The translations under genes and the position numbers were made by a program. DNA of 64,000 bases. Origin: Rhopalosiphum padi (taxonomy: Eukaryota > Arthropoda > Insecta > Hemiptera > Aphididae). The notes under the pieces were generated by a model, which made no database searches, was not told the DNA's origin, and saw only the letters and a program-made list of their open reading frames with translations. The stretch covers positions 49,578,152 through 49,642,151 of the forward strand of contig NC_083597.1 in assembly GCF_020882245.1 (NCBI RefSeq), in the 5' to 3' direction. This document shows positions 1 through 10,993 of this stretch, piece by piece (the first letter of the stretch is position 1; every line of letters begins with the position of its first letter).

Positions 1-416
1 GGCTGGACAGTTTGGATAGTTGGACAGGCTGGACAGGTTGGAAAGTTGGACAGGCTGGACAGGTTGGATAGTTGGACAGGTTGGATAGTTGGACAGGCTG
101 GACAGTTTGGATAGTTGGACAGGCTGGAAAGTTGGACAGGCTGGACAGGTTGGAAAGTTGGACAGGCTGGAAAGTTGGACAGGCTGGATAGTTGGACAGG
201 ATGGAAAGTTGGACAGGCTTGACAGGTTGGATAGTTGGACAGGTTGGACAGGTTGGATAGTTGGACAGGCTGGACAGGTTGGAAAGTTGGACAGGCTGGA
301 CATGTTGGATAGTTGGACAGGCTGGACAGTTGGACAGGCTGGACAGGTTGGAAAGTTAGACAGGTTGGAAAGTTGGACAGGTTGGATAGTTGGAATGGCT
401 GGAAAGATTTTCATTT
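1..416 (+). repeat. G block G1 (5' truncated by window)
   Basis: This is the tail of a G-rich minisatellite block made of 8-9 bp words (GGACAGGCT, GGACAGGTT, GGATAGTT, GGAAAGTT). It carries the 3' variant with GGCTGGACATGTTGG and ends in the constant exit linker GATTTTCATTT. It aligns with 34,936-35,351 at an offset of 34,935, so the window opens inside a copy of block G12. The open frames across it are low-complexity and are not genes. Confidence 0.93.
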
Positions 417-3400
417 ATGTTGTCCAATCTAACTTTATGTTGGCCAAATTAAATTCATGTTGTCCAATCTTAAAAAATGTTATAAAAAAAAAAATGTTGT
501 CCAATCTAACTTTTTTTTGGCCAATTTAAATTCATGTTGTCCAATCTTAATAAATGTTGTCCAATCATAAAAAATGTTGTCCAAAAAAAAAATGTTGTCC
601 AATCTAACTTTATGTTGGCCAAATTAAATTCATGTTGTCCAATCTTAAAAAATGTTGTCCAATCATAAAAAATGTTGTCCAAAAAAAATGTCCAAAAAAA
701 TAAATGTTGTCCAATCTTTTTTTATTTTGGCCAAATTAAATTCATGTTGTCCAATCTTAAAAAATGTTATAAAAAAAAAAATGTTGTCCAATCTAACTTT
801 ATTTTGGACAATTTTAATTCATGTTGCCCAATCTAACTTTATGTTGGCCAAATTAAATACATGTTGTCCAATCTTAAAAAATGTTATAAAAAAAAAATGT
901 TGTCCAATCTAACTTTTTTTTGGCCAATTTAAATTCATGTTGTCCAATCTTAATAAATGTTGTCCAATCATAAAAAATGTTGTCCAAAAAAAAAATGTTG
1001 TCTAATCTTACTTTATTTTGGCCAATTTAAATTCATGTTGTCCAATCTTAATAAATGTTGTCCAATCATAAAAAATGTTGTACAAAAAAAAAATGTCCAA
1101 AAAAATAAATGTTGTCCAATCTAACTTTATGTTGGCAAATTTTAAAAAATGTTGTCCAAACTAAAAAAATGTTGTCCAACCATAAAAAATGTTGTCCAAA
1201 AAAAAATGTCCAAAAAATAAATGTTGTCCAATCTAACATTAGGTTGGCCAAATTAAATTCATGTTGTCCAATCTTAAAAAATGTTATAAAAAAAAAAATG
1301 TTGTCCAATCTAACTTTTTTTTGGCTAATTTAAATTCATGTTGTCCAATCTTAATAAATGTTGTCCAATCATAAAAAATGTTGTACAAAAAAAAAATGTC
1401 CAAAAAAATAAATGTTGTCCAATCTAACTTTATGTTGGCAAATTTTAAAAAATGTTGTCCAATCTAACTTTATGTTGGCCAATTTTAATAAATGTTGTCC
1501 AATCTAACTTTATGTTGGCAAATTTTAATTCATGTTGTCCAATCTTAAAAAATGTTGTCCAACCATAAAAAATGTTGTCCAAAAAAAAATGTCCAAAAAA
1601 AAATGTCCAAAAAAAAATGTTGTCTAATCTAACTTTATTTTGGCCAATTTAAATTCATGTTGTCCAATCTTAAAAAATGTTGTCCAATCTTAAAAAATGT
1701 TGTCCAATCTAACTTTATGTTGGCCAATTTTAATAAATGTTGTCCAATCTAACTTTATGTTGGCAAATTTTAATTCATGTTGTCCAATCTTAAAAAATGT
1801 TGTCCAATCATAAAAAATGTTGTCCAAAAAAAATGTCCAAAAAAATAAATGTTGTCCAATCTAACTTTATGTTGGCCAATTTAAATTCATGTTGTCCAAT
1901 CATAAAAAATGTTGTCCAATCTTTAAAAATGTTATAAAAAAAAAATGTTGTCCAATTTAACTTTATTTTGGACAATTTTAATTCATGTTGCCCAATCTAA
2001 CTTTATGTTGGCCAAATTAAATTCATGTTGTCCAATCTTAAAAAATGTTATAAAAAAAAATGTCCAATCTAACTTTATTTTGGACAATTTTAATTCATGT
2101 TGTCCAATCTTAATAAATGTTGTCCAATCTTAAAAAATGTTGTCCAATCATAAAAAATGTTGTCCAAAAAAAAATGTCCAAAAAATAAATGTTGTCCAAT
2201 CTAACTTTATTTTGGCCAATTAAAATTCATGTTGTCCAATCTTAATAAATGTTGTACAATCTAACTTTATTTTGTCCAATTTTAATTCATGTAGTCCAAT
2301 CTTAATAAATGTTGTCCAAAAAAATAAATGTTGTACAAAAAAAAAATGTCCAAAAAAATAAATGTTGTCCAATCTAACTTTATGTTGGCAAATTTTAAAA
2401 AATGTTGTCCAATCTAACTTTATGTTGGCCAATTTTAATAAATGTTGTCCAATCTAACTTTATGTTGGCCAATTTTAATAAATGTTGTCCAATCTAACTT
2501 TATGTTGGCAAATTTTAATTCATGTTGTCCAATCTTAAAAAATGTTGTCCAACCATAAAAAATGTTGTCCAAAAAAAAATGTCCAAAAAAAAATGTCCAA
2601 AAAAAAATGTTGTCTAATCTAACTTTATTTTGGCCAATTTAAATTCATGTTGTCCAATCTTAAAAAATGTTGTCCAATCTTAAAAAATGTTGTCCAATCT
2701 AACTTTATGTTGGCCAATTTTAATAAATGTTGTCCAATCTAACTTTATGTTGGCAAATTTTAATTCATGTTGTCCAATCTTAATAAATGTTGTCCAACCA
2801 TAAAAAATGTTGTCCAAAAAAAAATGTCCAAAAAAAAATGTTGTCTAATCTAACTTTATTTTGGCCAATTTAAATTCATGTTGTCCAATCTTAATAAATG
2901 TTGTCCAATCATAAAAAATGTTGTACAAAAAAAAAATGTCCAAAAAATAAATGTCCAATCTAACTTTATGTTGGCAAATTTTAAAAAATGTTGTCCAATC
3001 TAACTTTATGTTGGCCAATTTTAATAAATGTTGTCCAATCTAACTTTATGTTGGCAAATTTTAATTCATGTTGTACAATCTTAATAAATGTTGTCCAACC
3101 ATAAAAAATGTTGTCCAAAAAAAAATGTCCAAAAAAAAATGTTGTCTAATCTAACTTTATTTTGGCCAATTTAAATTCATGTTGTCCAATCTTAAAAAAT
3201 GTTGTCCAACCATAAAAAATGTTGTCCAAAAAAAAATGTCCAAAAAAAAATGTCCAAAAAAAAATGTTGTCTAATCTAACTTTATTTTGGCCAATTTAAA
3301 TTCATGTTGTCCAATCTTAAAAAATGTTGTCCAATCTTAAAAAATGTTGTCCAATCTAACTTTATGTTGGCCAATTTTAATAAATGTTGTCCAATCTAAC

Positions 3401-5044
3401 TTTATGTTGGCAAATTTTAATTCATGTTGTCCAATCTTAATAAATGTTGTCCAACCATAAAAAATGTTGTCCAAAAAAAAATGTCCAAAAAAAAATGTTG
3501 TCTAATCTAACTTTATTTTGGCCAATTTAAATTCATGTTGTCCAATCTTAAAAAATGTTGTCCAATCTTAAAAAATGTTGTCCAATCATAAAAAATGTTG
3601 TCCAAAAAAAATGTCCAAAAAAATAAATGTTGTCCAATCTAACTTTATGTTGGCCAATATAAATTCATGTTGTCCAATCATAAAAAATGTTGTCCAAAAA
3701 AAAAATGTTGTCCAATCTAACTTTATAATGGCCAAATTAAATTCATGTTGTCCAATCTTAAAAAATGTTATAAAAAAAAAAATGTTGTCCAATCTAACTT
3801 TATTTTGGACAATTTAAATTCATGTTGTCCAATCTTAATAAATGTTGTCCAATCTTAAAGAATGTTGTCCAACCATAAAAAATGTTGTCTAAAAAAAAAT
3901 GTCCAAAAAAATAAATGTTGCCCAATCTAACTTTATGTTGGCAAATTTTAATAAATGTTGTCCAATCTAACTTTATGTTGGCAAATTTTAATTCATGTTG
4001 TCCAATCTAACTTTATGTAGGCAAATTTTAATTCATGTTGTCCAATCTTAAAAAATGTTGTCCAATCATAAAAAATGTTGTCCAAAAAAAATGTCCAAAA
4101 AAATAAATGTTGTCCAATCTAACTTTATGTTGGCCAATTTAAATTCATGTTGTCCAATCATAAAAAATGTTGTCCAATCTTAAAAAATGTTATAAAAAAA
4201 AAATGTTGTCCAATTTAACTTTATTTTGGACAATTTTAATTCATGTTGCCCAATCTAACTTTATGTTGGCCAAATTAAATTCATGTTGTCCAATCTTAAA
4301 AAATGTTATAAAAAAAAATGTCCAATCTAACTTTATTTTGGACAATTTTAATTCATGTTGTCCAATCTTAATAAATGTTGTCCAATCTTAAAAAATGTTG
4401 TCCAATCATAAAAAATGTTGTCCAAAAAAAAATGTCCAAAAAAAAATGTTGTCTAATCTAACTTTATTTTGGCCAATTTAAATTCATGTTGTCCAATCAT
4501 AAAAAATGTTGTCCAAAAAAAAAATGTTGTCCAATCTAACTTTATGTTGGCCAAATTAAATTCATGTTGTCCAATCTTAAAAAATGTTGTCCAAAAAAAA
4601 AATGTTGTCCACTCTAACTTTATGTTGGCCAAATTAAATTCATGTTGTCCAATCTTAAAAAATGTTATAAAAAAAAAATGTTGTCCAATTTAACTTTATT
4701 TTGGACAATTTTAATTCATGTTGCCCAATCTAACTTTATGTTGGCCAAATTAAATTCATGTTGTCCAATCTTAAAAAATGTTATAAAAAAAAATGTCCAA
4801 TCTAACTTTATTTTGGACAATTTTAATTCATGTTGTCCAATCTTAATAAATGTTGTCCAATCTTAAAAAATGTTGTCCAAAAAAAAATGTCCAAAAAAAT
4901 AAATGTTGTCCAATCTAACTTTATTTTGGCCAATTAAAATTCATGTTGTCCAATCTTAATAAATGTTGTACAATCTAACTTTATTTTGTCCAATTTTAAT
5001 TCATGTAGTCCAATCTTAATAAATGTTGTCCAAAAAAATAAATG
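417..5044 (+). repeat. A block A1, long AT-rich 20-bp satellite
   Basis: This 4,628-bp run consists of 20-bp monomers starting ATGTTG, interspersed with 16-17 bp poly-A monomers. Up to 2,314 it matches 35,352-37,250. From about 2,840 it matches 40,239 onward. It holds one copy of the 1,468-type module (about 833-2,314) and about one copy of the 1,255-type module (roughly 3,420-4,360). It ends with the TGTAGTCC-type border. No gene is visible; the 60-86 codon frames are the three phases of the 20-bp monomer. Confidence 0.93.
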
Positions 5045-5085
5045 TTTAATCTTTCGGCTGGAAATTAGTACAGTCTGGATAGTTG
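5040..5085 (+). other. Entry linker (A-to-G junction), representative copy
   Basis: A constant non-repeat linker replaces the next A monomer: TTTAATCTTTCGGCTGG, then AAATTAGTACAGTC, then TGGATAGTTGG of the first G word. It appears at all 20 A-to-G borders, beginning at 5,045, 10,404, 16,731, 21,880, 23,154, 24,730, 26,470, 28,152, 29,467, 31,067, 34,727, 42,445, 52,095, 53,369, 54,945, 56,684, 58,366, 59,862, 61,462 and 63,124. I saw no base change among them. Its TTCGG is the only CpG common to every unit. Confidence 0.9.
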
Positions 5086-5634
5086 GACAGGCTGGACAGG
5101 TTGGATAGTTGGACAGGCTGGATAATTGGACAGGCTGGAAAGTTGGACAGGCTGGACAGGTTGGATAGTTAAAAAGGTTGGAAATAAGAACAGGCTGGAC
5201 AGGCTGGACAGGCTGGAAAGTTGGACAGGCTGGACAGGTTGGATAGTTGGACAGGCTGGAAAGTTGGACAGGCTGGACAGGTTGGATAGTTGGACAGGTT
5301 GGATAGTTGGACAGGCTGGACAGTTTGGATAGTTGGACAGGCTGGAAAGTTGGACAGGCTGGACAGGTTGGAAAGTTGGACAGGCTGGAAAGTTGGACAG
5401 GCTGGATAGTTGGACAGGATGGAAAGTTGGACAGGCTTGACAGGTTGGATAGTTGGACAGGTTGGACAGGTTGGATAGTTGGACAGGCTGGACAGGTTGG
5501 AAAGTTGGACAGGCTGGACATGTTGGATAGTTGGACAGGCTGGACAGTTGGACAGGCTGGACAGGTTGGAAAGTTAGACAGGTTGGAAAGTTGGACAGGT
5601 TGGATAGTTGGAATGGCTGGAAAGATTTTCATTT
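5045..5634 (+). repeat. G block G2, 590-bp class
   Basis: This G-rich block opens with the entry linker TTTAATCTTTCGGCTGG and then the GGCTGGATAATTGG variant. It includes an interruption, GGATAGTTAAAAAGGTTGG, that is specific to this class and G12. It ends with the GGCTGGACATGTTGG 3' module. G3, G4 and G13 have the same length and look the same. The complementary strand is free of stop codons here, giving a spurious 232-codon frame (4,934-5,632) rich in Pro, Cys, Gln and Val. Confidence 0.94.
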
Positions 5635-5640
5635 ATGTTG
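5605..5640 (+). other. Exit linker (G-to-A junction), representative copy
   Basis: The last G word is changed to GGAATGGCTGGAAA and is followed by GATTTTCATTT, then the first A monomer ATGTTGTCCAATCTAAC. It is present at all 20 G-to-A borders, ending at 416, 5,634, 10,993, 17,320, 22,571, 23,976, 25,886, 27,568, 28,793, 30,313, 32,180, 35,351, 43,034, 52,786, 54,191, 56,101, 57,782, 59,188, 60,708 and 62,540. I saw no variant. Confidence 0.9.
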
Positions 5641-6212
5641 TCCAATCTAACTTTATGTTGGCCAAATTAAATTCATGTTGTCCAATCTTAAAAAATGTTA
5701 TAAAAAAAAAAATGTTGTCCAATCTAACTTTTTTTTGGCCAATTTAAATTCATGTTGTCCAATCTTAATAAATGTTGTCCAATCATAAAAAATGTTGTCC
5801 AAAAAAAAAATGTTGTCCAATCTAACTTTATGTTGGCCAAATTAAATTCATGTTGTCCAATCTTAAAAAATGTTGTCCAATCATAAAAAATGTTGTCCAA
5901 AAAAAATGTCCAAAAAAATAAATGTTGTCCAATCTTTTTTTATTTTGGCCAAATTAAATTCATGTTGTCCAATCTTAAAAAATGTTATAAAAAAAAAAAT
6001 GTTGTCCAATCTAACTTTATTTTGGACAATTTTAATTCATGTTGCCCAATCTAACTTTATGTTGGCCAAATTAAATACATGTTGTCCAATCTTAAAAAAT
6101 GTTATAAAAAAAAAATGTTGTCCAATCTAACTTTTTTTTGGCCAATTTAAATTCATGTTGTCCAATCTTAATAAATGTTGTCCAATCATAAAAAATGTTG
6201 TCCAAAAAAAAA

Positions 6213-6408
6213 ATGTTGTCTAATCTTACTTTATTTTGGCCAATTTAAATTCATGTTGTCCAATCTTAATAAATGTTGTCCAATCATAAAAAATGTTGTC
6301 CAAAAAAAAAATGTTGTCTAATCTTACTTTATTTTGGCCAATTTAAATTCATGTTGTCCAATCTTAATAAATGTTGTCCAATCATAAAAAATGTTGTACA
6401 AAAAAAAA
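6213..6408 (+). repeat. 98-bp tandem duplication in A2
   Basis: Two successive 98-bp units each begin ATGTTGTCTAATCTTAC. The start-to-start spacing is 98 bp (6,213 and 6,311). The same doubling is in A3, A4 and A13 (about 43,611-43,806), whereas A1 and A12 carry one unit. It is therefore a useful lineage marker among higher-order copies. Confidence 0.85.
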
Positions 6409-7210
6409 ATGTCCAAAAAAATAAATGTTGTCCAATCTAACTTTATGTTGGCAAATTTTAAAAAATGTTGTCCAAACTAAAAAAATGTTGTCCAACCATA
6501 AAAAATGTTGTCCAAAAAAAAATGTCCAAAAAATAAATGTTGTCCAATCTAACATTAGGTTGGCCAAATTAAATTCATGTTGTCCAATCTTAAAAAATGT
6601 TATAAAAAAAAAAATGTTGTCCAATCTAACTTTTTTTTGGCTAATTTAAATTCATGTTGTCCAATCTTAATAAATGTTGTCCAATCATAAAAAATGTTGT
6701 ACAAAAAAAAAATGTCCAAAAAAATAAATGTTGTCCAATCTAACTTTATGTTGGCAAATTTTAAAAAATGTTGTCCAATCTAACTTTATGTTGGCCAATT
6801 TTAATAAATGTTGTCCAATCTAACTTTATGTTGGCAAATTTTAATTCATGTTGTCCAATCTTAAAAAATGTTGTCCAACCATAAAAAATGTTGTCCAAAA
6901 AAAAATGTCCAAAAAAAAATGTCCAAAAAAAAATGTTGTCTAATCTAACTTTATTTTGGCCAATTTAAATTCATGTTGTCCAATCTTAAAAAATGTTGTC
7001 CAATCTTAAAAAATGTTGTCCAATCTAACTTTATGTTGGCCAATTTTAATAAATGTTGTCCAATCTAACTTTATGTTGGCAAATTTTAATTCATGTTGTC
7101 CAATCTTAATAAATGTTGTCCAACCATAAAAAATGTTGTCCAAAAAAAAATGTCCAAAAAAAAATGTTGTCTAATCTAACTTTATTTTGGCCAATTTAAA
7201 TTCATGTTGT

Positions 7211-9720
7211 CCAATCTTAATAAATGTTGTCCAATCTTAAAGAATGTTGTCCAACCATAAAAAATGTTGTCTAAAAAAAAATGTCCAAAAAAATAAATGT
7301 TGCCCAATCTAACTTTTTTTTGGCCAATTTAAATTCATGTTGTCCAATCTTAGTAAATGTTGTCCAATCATAAAAAATGTTGTACAAAAAAAAAATGTCC
7401 AAAAAAATAAATGTCCAATCTAACTTTATGTTGGCAAATTTTAAAAAATGTTGTCCAATCTAACTTTATGTTGGCCAATTTTAATAAATGTTGTCCAATC
7501 TAACTTTATGTTGGCAAATTTTAATTCATGTTGTCCAATCTTAATAAATGTTGTCCAACCATAAAAAATGTTGTCCAAAAAAAAATGTCCAAAAAAAAAT
7601 GTTGTCTAATCTAACTTTATTTTGGCCAATTTAAATTCATGTTGTCCAATCTTAAAAAATGTTGTCCAATCTTAAAAAATGTTGTCCAATCATAAAAAAT
7701 GTTGTCCAAAAAAAATGTCCAAAAAAATAAATGTTGTCCAATCTAACTTTATGTTGGCCAATATAAATTCATGTTGTCCAATCATAAAAAATGTTGTCCA
7801 AAAAAAAAATGTTGTCCAATCTAACTTTATAATGGCCAAATTAAATTCATGTTGTCCAATCTTAAAAAATGTTATAAAAAAAAAAATGTTGTCCAATCTA
7901 ACTTTATTTTGGACAATTTAAATTCATGTTGTCCAATCTTAATAAATGTTGTCCAATCTTAAAGAATGTTGTCCAACCATAAAAAATGTTGTCTAAAAAA
8001 AAATGTCCAAAAAAATAAATGTTGCCCAATCTAACTTTATGTTGGCAAATTTTAATAAATGTTGTCCAATCTAACTTTATGTTGGCAAATTTTAATTCAT
8101 GTTGTCCAATCTAACTTTATGTAGGCAAATTTTAATTCATGTTGTCCAATCTTAAAAAATGTTGTCCAATCATAAAAAATGTTGTCCAAAAAAAATGTCC
8201 AAAAAAATAAATGTTGTCCAATCTAACTTTATGTTGGCCAATTTAAATTCATGTTGTCCAATCATAAAAAATGTTGTCCAATCTTAAAAAATGTTATAAA
8301 AAAAAAATGTTGTCCAATTTAACTTTATTTTGGACAATTTTAATTCATGTTGCCCAATCTAACTTTATGTTGGCCAAATTAAATTCATGTTGTCCAATCT
8401 TAAAAAATGTTATAAAAAAAAATGTCCAATCTAACTTTATTTTGGACAATTTTAATTCATGTTGTCCAATCTTCATAAATGTTGTCCAATCTTAAAGAAT
8501 GTTGTCCAACCATAAAAAATGTTGTCTAAAAAAAAATGTCCAAAAAAATAAATGTTGCCCAATCTAACTTTTTTTTGGCCAATTTAAATTCATGTTGTCC
8601 AATCTTAGTAAATGTTGTCCAATCATAAAAAATGTTGTACAAAAAAAAAATGTCCAAAAAAATAAATGTCCAATCTAACTTTATGTTGGCAAATTTTAAA
8701 AAATGTTGTCCAATCTAACTTTATGTTGGCCAATTTTAATAAATGTTGTCCAATCTAACTTTATGTTGGCAAATTTTAATTCATGTTGTCCAATCTTAAT
8801 AAATGTTGTCCAACCATAAAAAATGTTGTCCAAAAAAAAATGTCCAAAAAAAAATGTTGTCTAATCTAACTTTATTTTGGCCAATTTAAATTCATGTTGT
8901 CCAATCTTAAAAAATGTTGTCCAATCTTAAAAAATGTTGTCCAATCATAAAAAATGTTGTCCAAAAAAAATGTCCAAAAAAATAAATGTTGTCCAATCTA
9001 ACTTTATGTTGGCCAATATAAATTCATGTTGTCCAATCATAAAAAATGTTGTCCAAAAAAAAAATGTTGTCCAATCTAACTTTATAATGGCCAAATTAAA
9101 TTCATGTTGTCCAATCTTAAAAAATGTTATAAAAAAAAAAATGTTGTCCAATCTAACTTTATTTTGGACAATTTAAATTCATGTTGTCCAATCTTAATAA
9201 ATGTTGTCCAATCTTAAAGAATGTTGTCCAACCATAAAAAATGTTGTCTAAAAAAAAATGTCCAAAAAAATAAATGTTGCCCAATCTAACTTTATGTTGG
9301 CAAATTTTAATAAATGTTGTCCAATCTAACTTTATGTTGGCAAATTTTAATTCATGTTGTCCAATCTAACTTTATGTAGGCAAATTTTAATTCATGTTGT
9401 CCAATCTTAAAAAATGTTGTCCAATCATAAAAAATGTTGTCCAAAAAAAATGTCCAAAAAAATAAATGTTGTCCAATCTAACTTTATGTTGGCCAATTTA
9501 AATTCATGTTGTCCAATCATAAAAAATGTTGTCCAATCTTAAAAAATGTTATAAAAAAAAAATGTTGTCCAATTTAACTTTATTTTGGACAATTTTAATT
9601 CATGTTGCCCAATCTAACTTTATGTTGGCCAAATTAAATTCATGTTGTCCAATCTTAAAAAATGTTATAAAAAAAAATGTCCAATCTAACTTTATTTTGG
9701 ACAATTTTAATTCATGTTGT
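7211..9720 (+). repeat. 1,255-bp tandem duplication in A2 (two units)
   Basis: The segment from about 7,211 recurs 1,255 bp downstream. Its CCAATCTTAAAGAATG, TATAATGGCC and TATGTAGGC variants reappear in the same order. Unit boundaries are approximate because every border falls in near-identical monomers. One difference is CTTCATAAAT near the first junction (about 8,471), where the second has CTTAATAAAT. Confidence 0.85.
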
Positions 9721-10403
9721 CCAATCTTAATAAATGTTGTCCAATCTTAAAAAATGTTGTCCAATCATAAAAAATGTTGTCCAAAAAAAAATGTCCAAAA
9801 AAAAATGTTGTCTAATCTAACTTTATTTTGGCCAATTTAAATTCATGTTGTCCAATCATAAAAAATGTTGTCCAAAAAAAAAATGTTGTCCAATCTAACT
9901 TTATGTTGGCCAAATTAAATTCATGTTGTCCAATCTTAAAAAATGTTGTCCAAAAAAAAAATGTTGTCCACTCTAACTTTATGTTGGCCAAATTAAATTC
10001 ATGTTGTCCAATCTTAAAAAATGTTATAAAAAAAAAATGTTGTCCAATTTAACTTTATTTTGGACAATTTTAATTCATGTTGCCCAATCTAACTTTATGT
10101 TGGCCAAATTAAATTCATGTTGTCCAATCTTAAAAAATGTTATAAAAAAAAATGTCCAATCTAACTTTATTTTGGACAATTTTAATTCATGTTGTCCAAT
10201 CTTAATAAATGTTGTCCAATCTTAAAAAATGTTGTCCAAAAAAAAATGTCCAAAAAAATAAATGTTGTCCAATCTAACTTTATTTTGGCCAATTAAAATT
10301 CATGTTGTCCAATCTTAATAAATGTTGTACAATCTAACTTTATTTTGTCCAATTTTAATTCATGTAGTCCAATCTTAATAAATGTTGTCCAAAAAAATAA
10401 ATG

Positions 10404-10993
10404 TTTAATCTTTCGGCTGGAAATTAGTACAGTCTGGATAGTTGGACAGGCTGGACAGGTTGGATAGTTGGACAGGCTGGATAATTGGACAGGCTGGAAA
10501 GTTGGACAGGCTGGACAGGTTGGATAGTTAAAAAGGTTGGAAATAAGAACAGGCTGGACAGGCTGGACAGGCTGGAAAGTTGGACAGGCTGGACAGGTTG
10601 GATAGTTGGACAGGCTGGAAAGTTGGACAGGCTGGACAGGTTGGATAGTTGGACAGGTTGGATAGTTGGACAGGCTGGACAGTTTGGATAGTTGGACAGG
10701 CTGGAAAGTTGGACAGGCTGGACAGGTTGGAAAGTTGGACAGGCTGGAAAGTTGGACAGGCTGGATAGTTGGACAGGATGGAAAGTTGGACAGGCTTGAC
10801 AGGTTGGATAGTTGGACAGGTTGGACAGGTTGGATAGTTGGACAGGCTGGACAGGTTGGAAAGTTGGACAGGCTGGACATGTTGGATAGTTGGACAGGCT
10901 GGACAGTTGGACAGGCTGGACAGGTTGGAAAGTTAGACAGGTTGGAAAGTTGGACAGGTTGGATAGTTGGAATGGCTGGAAAGATTTTCATTT
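10404..10993 (+). repeat. G block G3, 590-bp class
   Basis: It matches G2 in length and variant order at an offset of 5,359: TAATT-type 5' side, internal AAAAAGG interruption, ACATG-type 3' side. It is flanked by the constant entry and exit linkers. Confidence 0.94.

Larger units (their letters stand above)
5635..10403 (+). repeat. A block A2, long AT-rich satellite
   Basis: This 4,769-bp block of 20-bp monomers contains a 98-bp tandem duplication (6,213-6,310 and 6,311-about 6,408) and a 1,255-bp tandem duplication (about 7,211-8,465 and 8,466-9,720). The border before G3 is of the TGTAGTCC type. G2+A2 forms a 5,359-bp higher-order unit, and the following G3+A3 and G4+A4 units are length variants of it. 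No genes. Confidence 0.93.

Noticed and set aside
4200..4330. Poly-A runs and ATAAAAAAAA strings as polyadenylation signals or retrotransposon tails.
   Set aside because: They recur inside nearly every module as part of short monomers, with no transcript body upstream and no target-site duplication.
417..5044. CRISPR-like array of short repeats.
   Set aside because: Repeats are contiguous and degenerate, without unique spacers of constant length, and there are no cas genes.
5045..5061. Possible CENP-B box at the entry linker (TTTCGGCTGGAAATTAG).
   Set aside because: The first half resembles the box (TTCG then TGGAAA) only with a one-base insertion, and the essential second half CGGG is absent. 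It is not enough to call a centromere protein site.
4934..5632. Open frame of 232 codons on the - strand, with copies at 10,293, 16,620 and 42,334, and frames of 189-225 codons at 21,523, 21,881, 51,738 and 52,096.
   Set aside because: The translation is only the repeat (PTCPACPTIQPVQ-like) and runs without a break into A-family monomers. The G complement lacks stops by composition. There is no domain, no promoter or splice context, and length varies with repeat number.
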